The position numbers and the translations under genes are program-made. The notes beneath the pieces are model-generated. The model did no database searches. It was not told the DNA's origin and was given only the letters and a program-made list of their open reading frames with translations. A stretch of DNA of 64,000 nt, taken from contig JAPEHQ010000019.1 in NCBI GenBank assembly GCA_027405735.1, positions 997,001 to 1,061,000 on the forward strand, written 5' to 3'. This stretch comes from Mucor racemosus (taxonomy: Eukaryota; Mucoromycota; Mucoromycetes; Mucorales; Mucoraceae). Below, in pieces: positions 10,084 to 20,903 of this stretch (positions are counted from its first letter, which is position 1; the number at the start of each line of letters is the position of its first letter).

Positions 10084-10407
10084 TTATCATTGTATACCTT
10101 TTTCAATTATTAATATTTAAATATGCATTAAATGATAAAATGAGATTATCTGTCTGAATTTAGGATATAAAAAATAAAAAGAATATAAATTCAATCTGAC
10201 CAGACGCCAGTAATTTGATCTTGGTTTTAAAGCTAATGGGAAAAGGGATCAGCAATTACTAATTCAGGTTGTTATACAATTATCTATAATTGTTGTTTGT
10301 GATTTTAAATTATAGTTAAGTTTCTATAGTTATTTCATAGTCTTGGTTCTCACAACAGACTCATGTTGTTCATTACTAATTCAATTTGATGTGTGAAAGA
10401 CTGCCAG
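10084..10407. other. Spacer between transposase start and right arm
   Basis: AT-rich sequence upstream of the transposase. It presumably holds its promoter, but no clear TATA box, terminal repeat or RNA gene was seen. Confidence 0.4.
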
Positions 10408-10871
10408 TGTTATATCAAAAGATAGATACTAATATAAAAATACTCTGCTAAAAGATACACCTTATTAATTCATTGATGCTTCGTATTTATATGTTTTCTA
10501 AATGGTTATATGATTATCAATATTATTAATGAATTGCCGGGTATTGAGGTACTTGATATGATTTGGGAACAAATGATATACAATGGAATTTGTGGAATTG
10601 GGAATCTGTGATGGTATCATTTGAATAAGATGTAGGATTGCTTATGTTTCATTGCTACGAATTGTTCCTGAATGTTCCTGATAGTCGCTGTTAATGCTAG
10701 TGGTTATGTATGACATTTAGTATGAGTTACTAAATGTCATGCCATGTTGGATTTCAATAGTTGTTCCTGGATTTCTACATCTGGGTAAACTTATGATATA
10801 TCAGCCAGTAGTTCACATCAATAACAATAATAAACAAAACAACCATTTCACAAAAGGTCGATATTGTCACA
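10408..10871 (-). repeat. LTR-like inner segment of the right arm
   Basis: Inverted counterpart of 5861-6319, TG/CA bounded on the minus strand. The sequence inside (CTGGCAGTC on the minus strand) differs from that inside the left arm (GCGACACTT), so the arm boundary coincides with this segment's end. Confidence 0.45.
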
Positions 10872-11298
10872 CTTGACATACAATCCCTTATGGTCAATAC
10901 TCTACATGATTTACCCCTTAAAATATTAAATCAATAACAATGTACTCAAAACTAAAAGATTACTAAATATACTGTACATCCATTCAAATCTGATGGTATC
11001 CAAGTTCTCTAAATTATTATAAATACCCTCATATGTTTTCAATTATTTTAAATCTTTAGAAATCTTTTGTAATAAAACTTTTTTTAGCTGATTATAGTAA
11101 ACAACTTCGTTATTTACTACACCCCTGTTCTTTTTGCTCTGTGCTGTGCAATGATGGGAGATAATATGATAACACAAAAACTGGCTTTATTCACGAAAAG
11201 TATAATATAGTTAAATCTTTTATCTTTTGCAGTTGATATAAATTTTTCAGTGCTAATGTTCAGATTTTTACGCGTACTTCACTGCTAAAACCTAAAAG

Positions 11299-11704
11299 CA
11301 GCCCTTGGTGGTTGGGCCGAATGGTTAGACGTGCATTTCCCAAATGCAAGGCTCGAGTTCGAATCCTGGTTGACGCAAGTTTGTTTGATAATATTATGTA
11401 GTACTGTATTTCCTGTTTAGTGTCATGTCACCAACCCACAACTTTTCGTATGACGTTCTCCGCATGCCCGTTTGGCTCTTGGTGCAGCACTTTAATTAGT
11501 CGATTTTCTTTCTCCTCTTTCATAGTATAATCATTATAGCAACCTTGTTTACAGTAGGCCCACTTGTGGAGACCTCCCAATCTCTTGACCATGGTTTACG
11601 TTGTGCTACATGGAACGTTATTGTAGGAGTTTCATGTATATTAAGTCTCCATTCAAAATAATAAAAATAATGTCTATCTGCTACGATGACCCTATAAAAA
11701 AAAT
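11299..11704 (+). mobile_element. tRNA-headed SINE-like element (right copy)
   Basis: Plus-strand copy of the SINE-like insertion, carried along by the inverted duplication. The head starts CAGCCCTTGG; the anticodon loop TTCCCAA and the B-box AGTTCGAATCC follow; the A-rich tail lies near 11692-11704. The flanking repeats are 11287-11298 and 11705-11716. Confidence 0.75.
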
Positions 11705-12358
11705 AAAACCTGAAAGCTTTGAGGCTTCATATCTCTCCAAATTAAAGGATACTAACAATTTCTAATAATAAAACTTGTTTTAAAGCGCTCTATTACATAT
11801 TTCAGTGTGAAAAAATTCTGAGCACTTTTATTTTTTTTTCATTTTCTTTAGCCTTTTTATTGTATATTTTAAAATACTCGTTAAACACAGCAATATTTTT
11901 TTTACATTCATGTCATCAAGCTTGTTGAGCTCTCTCGGACCCAATTTAGTTTTTTTTAAAATATTGATTTTTCGTGGAGATATCCGCAAAAATGTGTACA
12001 AAAAGATACTTTCGTTTCTAGCTTCCATTTTCCCCTTGTATACCCTCATCCCAAATCTGAATCTGAAATTTTTTTGAAAAAACTCTTGTTTTCTCTACGA
12101 AAAATGCAGCTAGAAGGTTCAGCAATAGCTCGATCGATAGATAATTTTGTTGCATATTATCTCCAGTTTTTATTTTTGAAATATATTTATAAAAAATGAT
12201 GTGTGTCTCCAAAAAACGTCCAAAATTATAATCACATTTTACGCAAAATTTAATGTGAAACATTCTTTTTAATTTTATTTAGATGGATGTAGAATTCAAA
12301 ACTGTACAAAAACTATTAATAGGCTATTTCAACTTACTTTGCAGTTCACGAGCCATTA

Positions 12359-13800
12359 AACAATTTTGATTTTTTGGTCGTTTTCTGGTCGATTTGCAAA
12401 ATGTTGAGAAATGGGTTTCGGGATTTAAAATAATAGTAGAAATAAAGTGGATAGATCAGATAATATGTTACTGATCGTTATAAAATGATATGTGTAATGT
12501 ATTTAAGAGTAATAATTGTCAAAAGTAAATAATAAAAGATACAAAAATGATGGTTTCCTTTCTTAATTTAAAAGGATGTATTCAATTAATGCACTTAAGA
12601 GGATAGTTTCCTGTCTATTAGTAACAGAATGTATTCCAGGCTTAAGATTTGTAATAAACAATATTGACGGTTTCCTAACGACTTAACAACGCAAGGATGT
12701 ATTCAATAATGTAGTACTTAAGAGGATAGTTATCTATTATATAGAATGTATTCCAGGCTTAAGATTTAGATTATAAACAAGTAAAAGATACTAATGTATA
12801 AGGGATTGAGATTTTAAATAAGAAAAGAGCTACTTTTTATTTAATATCATATTTTGGTGGCATACTGTATTTATAGAAAAAGATTGTTATTGTATTACTG
12901 TTTTAAGGATTGAAAAGGAAATGAATTCATGTTGGGGATAATATTTTAAGGGCCGAAAGGTCTGGTTTGCAACAAAAATCAATTTTGAAACCCAGTTACC
13001 ATAGGGTTAAGCTATAATATGTCCCTATTATTTTGATTATCTCGACAAAAAATCAATATTTTTCGTTGAAACAAAAAATGTAGAGTAGCTTTGGATTGGA
13101 TCTATCTTGTGAATACAAAAAATTGACACCTTAATTTAAATGCTCAATTTTTTATAATCAATTTTAGGTCATTGTTAGGCCAACAATGTTAGGCGAGTGC
13201 GCTTATATTCTGATATTAACTCTTCTATTTTCGGATAGATATCAATGGCCCATAGATGGAGGCACATTGACTTTAAAGATTTGATGTAATTAGAGATTAG
13301 AGTCAACATTAAGTAAAAAAAAAATAATCGAAAACTATCTGAAAACCATCCGAAAATTATTTTTTACAACCGTAAAAACTGGACGATGAAAACTCCATCT
13401 CAACGAATTTCAATCCTAATAACCTCCAAATTTATATAAGAGAGTAGGAACACATCTTTGACGCACTGATCTCAAAATGCAACTTTCATAACCTACTGTG
13501 TGTCGAGAAAATCATTTTCAAAGTGCACCTACTGCTTACTGCGCACTTTTATGGAAAACAATTTCTATGAATACTGATCCAAGTAAGCTTCCACTTTACA
13601 TAGATACGGGTATAAATAGGTAGTGCAAGTGTGTCAGATTTCAGTATTCATAGATCATCGTGCATTCGGTAAGTTTGAATAACAAGTTGGTTATCTGTCA
13701 TTTGCACCTATTATTACGGTCAGTAAGTTCGCCATTTCTCACAGAATATGGATCCAAATTGGATGAAAACTTCAAAGTATAATATATTACAGCTATAACT
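12359..13800. repeat. Dispersed repeat unit R1(-)/R2(+), copy 1
   Basis: R1 continues outward from the right arm on the minus strand to about 13330. It is joined back to back to R2 on the plus strand, about 13340-13800. The same junction recurs at 36925-39085. R2 carries a conserved block, a TATA-like GGTATAAATAGG at about 13610 followed some 50 bp later by GTGCATTCGGTAAGTTTG. A solo LTR (12402-12974) interrupts R1. No long ORF is present. Confidence 0.75.
12402..12974. repeat. Solo LTR, 573 bp
   Basis: This segment is bounded by TGTTG and CAACA, flanked by AAAA on both sides, and inserted into R1. The empty-site sequence in the copy near 37775 is continuous (TTCAAATCAATTTTGGAACC), which supports a clean insertion. 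No internal coding region remains, so it is a recombined solo LTR. Confidence 0.7.
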
Positions 13801-14324
13801 CTATCCAAAATTTAAACTTTTAGCACATATTTATTGAGGGTTGATGCAAATGAACAGAATTCCCACTTATGGGCTAGCCAGAAAGCTATGTATAACACTT
13901 TACAGCGTAAAAATTGTAATTAACACCATAAAGCTGGATAATGCAACCAAAAGACCCACAATACGTCTAACATAATTGTGAGCAATATTACTAGTCGATC
14001 CATGCACGCTGTTCTCGACAATGTTGCTTGATTTAGTGGGCACTGAGCACTGACTGTCATCATTCAGATATTTCCAAAAGTAATTTTGTGGATATAATAT
14101 ATCATCACTCCATCAAAAATGTAGCAAAAATTATGCTGGATAGTGTATATGAGAGTTAGAAATCTTGAGCATTATATAAGCTTAATTTATCTGATATATA
14201 CAAAATAGGTTTAATAGTGTTTGTTTCATTGATACAATTGCAATTTCCTGCAACCGCTTGTTATACTGTACAAAGCAACTTATACGCTTTTGGTCAATTG
14301 AGCTCCATCCTCAACAGCAGCACA
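13801..14324. other. Intergenic sequence before the pseudouridine synthase
   Basis: AT-rich DNA between the R2 edge and the gene at 14325. It presumably includes that gene's promoter. No RNA gene or further repeat was recognised. Confidence 0.4.
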
Positions 14325-15853
14325 ATGCCGTTGAAAGCGGTCACTGTAAAGAAAGAATCGCAGCCCTGCTCAACACAATTTCGTTCATCTTTTCTGATCA
14401 TATACGTTAATGAACATGCAATTCCGTAACTTTACATTGTTTGTAGGTAAACGACTATTACATACCAAAACAACAACAAATAAAGGAACAAAAAGCATCC
14501 GTAAAGAGAATGACATCCACACTGCCGAGTATTTTTTTGAAAATGGTATATAGCTGCACCTTTTTATTGTGCATTCCATCATTTGCTTACTTTTCTACAT
14601 CATTTGATAGGTTTACGAAAAGTAAAGCCATATAATTTCCATTTTCGAGCATATGCAAAAGAAAGGATGTTTGGTTCCACAGTTTTGGAAGTATTTTTGA
14701 AAGAATATCGAGGTCGATCCGAAGGATACTATGTAAGCAAATCTAAGCAAAAACAAAGAAAATAAGCATGTTAATCCACATAACGATAGCGATATGCAAT
14801 TGAGAAGGGTATGATTACAGTAAATCAACAGAATACAACACCTGATACTATCATAAAACGACAGGATTTAATTAGCCATCTTGTTCATCGACATGAGCCA
14901 CCTGTCACAGATCAACCAATTGAGATTATTCATGAAGATGACAGATTATTTGTAATTAATAAGCCCGGAAGTATCCAAGTACATCCAAGCGGGCGATATA
15001 GACATAATACAGTTCTTCATATCATGCGTAAAGAATTAAATTATGACAGATTATTTCGTAAGATTGGCTAAACATTTGAAAGAAAAAGGCTTATACTGAT
15101 ATTACATCCCGAAGCTTCCAATAGGCTAGATAGAATCACATCAGGTCTCATGTTGATTTGTAAAACGTCAAAAGATGCAGATACAATAGGACTTGAGATG
15201 CGATCCCAAAATATAGAAAAAGAATATATCTGTAGAGTATCAGGGGAATTTCCAAGGTATAAAGGCATGATATATATTTGGTTTACATACTTATTCAAGA
15301 TGATGATAGGGAACGTATAATATGCCAAGAACCTATTAAAACACTAAGCTATACAGTGTCATTAAACTATGTTCATCCCCAAGGTAAAATCTGCACAACG
15401 CAATTTGAACGGCTTAGTTATAATGGCCGCACCAGTCTTGTTCTCTGTAAACCACTGAGTGGAAGAACACATCAAATCCGAGTGCATTTGCGTTACCTTG
15501 GTTATCCAATCGCAAATGATCCGATTTATGGTTACTCGACCGCATGGTCAGATAGATTATTGCCATCTGCAACAGCATTAGAACAACCACAAGCCTTAGA
15601 GAGTGTACTGAACACCATGATAGAAACAGCTCCTTATGATTATATGGACGATGATCCCAGTAATACGACATTACCTCGATGTTTACAATGCCATGTTCCA
15701 CTCACAAATATAGATCCAAAACCAGCACAATTAGCAGTATGGCTTCATGCATATAAATATTCAGGAAATGGATGGAGTTTTAGTAGTAAATTACCTCAAT
15801 GGGCATCTGAATCATTTAAGGAAGATTCAGTAATTATACCAGCATCATTTTAA
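14325..15853 (+). CDS. RluA-family tRNA pseudouridine synthase (Rib2/Pus9/RPUSD2-like)
   Basis: Six exons give 410 residues: 14325-14382, 14447-14545, 14611-14732, 14790-15057, 15115-15256 and 15310-15853. The introns are 53-65 bp and the phases agree. The product isomerises uridine to pseudouridine in tRNA. Motifs in order: LRKVKPYNFHFRAYAKER near the N-terminus; an S4-like segment (AIEKGMITVN, QDLISHLVHRHEPP); IIHEDDRLFVINKPGSIQVH with GRYRHNTVLHI; the catalytic motif NRLDRITSGLML with its Asp; SYNGRTSLVLCKPLSGRTHQ; and HLRYLGYPIANDPIYG. The C-terminus has a CLQC pair (RCLQCHVP) and DPKPAQLAVWLHA. The deaminase domain that some fungal Rib2 proteins carry is not seen. The first exon, start and first intron (donor GTTCAT) are the least certain parts. 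Confidence 0.88.
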
Positions 15854-15866
15854 TATATAATTTTAT

Positions 15867-16246
15867 TTATTGTCTGACAAGACCACTACTAGTGTTATTT
15901 TTCTCTTTCAAATCCAATTGATTGACAGCAGTTGAAAGTGAGTCTATATCAGATAAATCATGAATAGGTTCAGTTGTTACAATTGAACGAGGGTAACTGT
16001 TTGATGAAGAAGGTGCAATTCCCAACATTGTTTCTGGTGTAATAGGCATCATTGGTCTAATAGGAAATGGAAATATAGTATTATCTCCACGATGATTTTT
16101 CACCTTTTTTGTAGATGATGTTTGGCTTTTAAGCTTCTTTTGAGCAGGTGAATCAGCAAAACGAACCTGCAGGGGTGCTGATGATCCCGAGATGGAATGA
16201 CCATTATATTTTTCAATAATGGCACTTGCTGATTGACGATCACCGA

Positions 16247-16278
<32 letters not shown>

Positions 16279-17376
16279 GAGTTAATATAGGAATATAAAT
16301 ATAGATAGCACAATATTTCCTCTCTCACACACACACACAAATTACCTGGCAAATCCAACACCTCTACTTATACCTGATTGTGGGTCACGTAATATACGAT
16401 TTGATATTGTTTGATGAGGTTTAAACAAGTTTTCCAATCCTTCTTCATCCATATTAACAGGTAAATTTGAAATATAAATATTAGTAGAGTTCTCATCTTG
16501 AAGACTTCTTAATCTTGAACTAAAAGATTCCTGACCAACTCGTGCTAATGATGCCTGATAACCTGCAGCATTTAAACTTTGAATTGCCAATTGACAATGA
16601 TCTTGATCTTCAAACATGGCAAATCCATAACCTTTACATTCGCCTGATTTTTGATCGATGATTGCTTTTGATGAACTAATAGGACCATAACTGCTTAAAA
16701 GATGATTAGTACAAAATGACGCGATTATAAAAAACCAAGAAAAAACTCACACTCTGCATAATTCCAAAAATGAATCATCAGTTTCTGTTGCAGATAGACC
16801 ACGAACATAAATATTTTGAGGATGAAACTGAGTTAAATGAACGTATTCTTGTTCCAATTGTTCCTGTCTCTTTTTCAAATCAAAATTCAATGGCTGAATA
16901 AACTGATGTTGTGGAGGAGAAGCAGAAGCATTTAATAATGGCGAACTAATATGCAAAGGAGGAAAATGTTGTTGATGAGGAGGCAATACAAATGTAGCAT
17001 GTGTTGGTGGTGAAGCCAATGTAGGACTAAAAGGTGGGCTTGAAGGATGCATTTGAGGAGAATGATAATGAGCAGCAAGATGAGGATGAAGTACTGGTGA
17101 TCCTGGATAACTTCCATAACGTGCCGTATTATCAGTTGAATAATATTGAACTGAAAATTGTGGACTTAATGGATAAACATATGCATAAGTTGTATTGTTA
17201 GGGTCATTTGGGTCATAAACTACTTGAGTTGGTACGTCTACAAAAGTAGCATAAGGAGGATAAGTTGGTGAGTTGGGCGTAACAAAATGCTGTTGTTGAT
17301 GTTGATGTTGGTGAGTTGGTGGATTTACTTTTCTATTGTTATTACCACCATTTGCTCTTTCTTTTCTTTCACTCAT
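15867..17376 (-). CDS. Two-RRM RNA-binding protein, RBMS/MSSP-like
   Basis: Three exons give 450 residues: 17376-16751, 16690-16346 and 16248-15867; introns of 60 and 97 bp. The start MSERKERANG is preferred over upstream in-frame codons that would encode an improbable Pro/Phe leader. The N-terminal 180 residues are low complexity (His/Gln, Pro, Ser, Tyr). RRM1 has RNP2 NIYVRGL and RNP1 KGYGFAMF; RRM2 has TNIYISNLP and SRGVGFAR. The spacing and the phrases ISNLPVNMDEEGLENLFKP and SGISRGVGFAR closely resemble the RBMS family, single-stranded nucleic-acid or AU-rich mRNA binders. It likely regulates mRNA fate in the cytoplasm. Intron 2 contains a (TA)n microsatellite (about 16251-16277). It is convergent with the pseudouridine synthase gene, whose stop codon lies 13 bp away. 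Confidence 0.88.
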
Positions 17377-17433
17377 TTTATTATTATTATTATTTTCGTA
17401 AGAAAAAAAAAAAAAAGAAAAAAGGAAAAAAAA

Positions 17434-17461
17434 GGGGAGGGGGGAGGGGGGCGAAGGAGGG
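17434..17461 (+). promoter_or_regulatory. G-quadruplex-forming tract upstream of the RRM gene
   Basis: Four G-runs (GGGG, GGGGGG, GGGGGG, GGG) with loops of 1, 1 and 7 nt lie about 60-85 bp upstream of the RRM start codon. On the gene's sense strand this is a C/T-rich tract ahead of the ATG, a common fungal promoter or leader feature. The G-rich strand is the template strand. Confidence 0.55.
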
Positions 17462-17539
17462 AGGAGAGGCAAACGAATTTGTTATATCATGTTGGATATG
17501 TGTGTGTGTGTGTCTCTTTTTATTTTACACACTTGATTA

Positions 17540-19162
17540 AAAAAAGATAAATCGTCACAAAAATATAGGGAAAAAAACTGAAAAATCAAATGTCCATGTG
17601 ACAAACACTATAAGCTATCATTTTTATATTCATTTAAATCCATCAACCTTTTTTTTCTTCAATGAATTGGATATTTTATAGAATATTCAAATGACAAAAA
17701 GGGGAGAATCATTTATCAATTCAGACCCCGCGATATTGTTTTCAGAACTCGTGTTAGACATATTCTTTAGTTCGTATTATGGTAATGTCAACAACGAGTT
17801 GTTTATAATTTTTTTCCAAACAAGAATAACGAATTCCTCGGTAGAAATCCCTCAATCTGCAATAGATCTCGGAGGAGAGGGCGTAGTTGACCTTTTGTCT
17901 AGTTTAGGAAAAATTTAAATGCCGCATATATTTTACGCATTCAGCCATGGCAACCCATTATTCAAAACATTATACGCATTCGGTTTTATATTGTATCTGA
18001 GGAAATAATCATTAATCCGAATAAGAATCAATGTTATGCATTTATTACTATTTTTTTAGACTTTATAATGATATTTTTTAGATTGAAAATTAAATGTTTT
18101 CTTCAAAATCAAAGATTCAGGGGTAAAAAATTGGTTGCTAGGAGACTGAATGGTGCTGCTAGACGACATATTTTTTGATATTTTATGTGATAATCCAAAC
18201 AAAGTAATTATGAGATGTGTCGTAATGTTTTACAAGAAAGCCAGGTTTTCTGCGATATTTAATACATATAAAGATTAAATGGAAAAAAACACATAATTCT
18301 TCTTATCTAAAGAAAAAGGCGACAGCATCAAAGATTGAGAGCAACAGGGAGTAAACGAAATAACCTTAATTAATATTTGTTTATTTTTTTTTCTCCATGC
18401 GTTAAATGTACAGTATCATAATGTGCACATGTAGAAAAAAAAATCGTTTTACAATGAGCAATTATATCTCGGATTTGATTTAATAACTATTTTTAGTGAA
18501 AATAAATTAACATGGTACAAAACTAAAGTTAATCGTATAAATATGTATACAGCATATGCTATTCAACAACATAAAGCCAAGCGATTCTTGTAAATATACG
18601 TAATTTTGTTATATTGTTTTAATGCTGGAAAATAATAGGCATATACGGTATGTATCCCCATAAACCGGGGTAAAATAAAGAATTAAAAAAAAAGGGCCTG
18701 TGTACTCACGTGAATTGAGTTTTTCGAATTGATCTTGTACCTTCACTATTTCTTTTTTGCTCAATGGAAAATCTGGGGAACTGTATGTCTATCCTTCAAG
18801 CAGGTTTCATTGTTGATATGTACATATTTTGGATCTTTGATGTTTAATTGATCAATGCATTCATGTATTTTTTATGCTATAAGGCTGTATTAAATATTCT
18901 CTTAAGCTTTTTGATACCATCAACTGCCATTTCGCTTTGTTGAGTTTGTATCACATTGACAAGAAAACAAATTTTTAGTTCAACTCAAATTTTGAATTAT
19001 GACACAACTTGATTGGTTGTTTGTTTATCTCATTTCTACGGCTTCTCTCACTTAATCCAACTCGCACTTTAAAGGGAAGAAAAAATATTTTAAAACCTAT
19101 TCTATTCCTTTTCCTTTTTTCCTTCTTTTTTTCTTGTCTTCATTCAATATTGAAAAAAAAAA
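17540..19162. other. Intergenic region between two divergent genes
   Basis: AT-rich, without a recognisable gene, tRNA or repeat. The last 150 bp before 19163 are pyrimidine-rich on the plus strand (CTTTTCCTTTTTTCCTTC), typical of a fungal promoter or leader. The short ORF at 17691-17918 has no features that I can support. Confidence 0.4.
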
Positions 19163-19422
19163 ATGTCAACTACAAGTCCAATGATGGGCCTTACAGGTTC
19201 AGTTGCAACAAATAATAATAATCATACAGAAGATAACAATTTTCAGACATGCGATTCACCTTCTGGTTCATCAACATCAGAACCTCACGATGATGCCATG
19301 AATTTACAACAACCTTCATTTATCGACCAATCTTTTTTTTATAAACTGGACCAGCTTTCTCCAGACAATCCCTTATATTTTATGCAACAGCAACAAAATT
19401 TATTACAGCAACAGCAGTTACA

Positions 19423-19461
<39 letters not shown>

Positions 19462-20871
19462 GTTACAGCAGCAACAACAACAACTTCATCAGGCTATTTC
19501 GCCATCTTTATCTCCTCCTCCTTCTTTACCTTCTCCATCTCATACTTTAAATAGTTTTGTTGATCCGCTTTTACCAAGTTCATCTGCTTCGAATGACAAC
19601 AATCCAACATTTTGGTCTGGTTTTAATAATGTAAAGCTAATAACATTTATATTATATCATTACAATTATCCTAATTTTCTCTTTTTTCAGGCTATTCCAA
19701 GTCTCGCCAAAAACTTTACAGAATATATTTCAGGTTATCCTATTCAACAAACTCAACAACAAACATCTCAGCAGCAATATAATAACTCACAGTAAATATC
19801 ATGATTTTCTTTTATTTTCTTTTATACATTTTTTATGCTGTTTCATTACATTTACTTATCAAAACCATGTTCAATCGATACTGATTTTAAACTCCGATTT
19901 ATTGCGTATAGAATCAATGAAGTTAAATACAAACAAGAACAACCTATCATTGTGAAAACATCATTACCTGGGTAACTTAATTATAATATCAACTATTGAT
20001 ATAATTACTTTTTTACTAATATTGCCGTTTTTTCCCTTTTTTAATCAAATAATTATTTTTAGTATGCAAATTAGAGTCTTGGGAGTGCCTCAAACAGGTG
20101 CAAAGTCCCGTGTTGAAACACAAATCAAATTATGTATCCAATTAGTGACAGACGATGGAGACAAAGCGCAATGGTGGTCTCACCTTAAATTACCTGAACA
20201 TATGGTAGCTAAAGACAAATTAAAACGACAAGTTTTATTATCGACAGCGCCAAATGGAAGTAAAATTGCCAATGTAGCAGGATTAGAAACCAATGTTAAA
20301 CCAGAAAAAATGCTTTATTTAACTGCTCGTGTTATTTGTGCAAGTGATCCTTCTAGAAAAGTCGTGACCTGCCTCGGTTGCATTCAAAGAGAACGCAAAC
20401 GATCACAACGTAGAAAAGAAAACAAAGTAAAACCAAATGGTGAAGAAGACAACAATAACATGATAACAGAAGATGAGAAATCATTATCCATGGAAGAACA
20501 AAAAGTTCTTTTATTTAATTGTTCTGAAGTAGTTGATTTTAGTTCTGGTGATACTATTTTACCTACTCGTATCACCTGTTATTGTAGACATCATAATGAA
20601 AGACTTGGTTTCTGTATTTATTTTGAAATGCATGACCATACTGGTAAACAAGTTGCTACAGGAATGTCACCACCTATTATGATCACTGACGATCACAAGT
20701 CTAATAAAATCAAGTCTGGGAGAAAACGTCTTCGTACAGATACTGAAAAACCGACAAGTTCTGTAGCAAGTCCGTTTGATCAAAGACATAATTCAAGTGT
20801 TAGCCCACTTGCATTTCAACAACAGCAACAGCAACAGCAACAACAGCAACAACAACAACAACAACAACAGC

Positions 20872-20903
<32 letters not shown>

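Larger units (their letters stand above)
10408..12358 (-). repeat. Right arm of giant inverted repeat
   Basis: Reverse complement of 4374-6319, with a 5 bp insertion (TAGAT, near 10423-10427) absent from the left arm. At the outer end R1 continues uninterrupted past 12358, which shows the sequence that stood at the left outer end before the chromovirus inserted. The near identity of nearly 2 kb of non-coding DNA implies recent formation or ongoing gene conversion between the arms. Confidence 0.95.

Noticed and set aside
17691..17918. 75-codon ORF in the intergenic region
   Set aside because: No recognisable domain, no splice context, and AT-rich codon composition no different from its surroundings.
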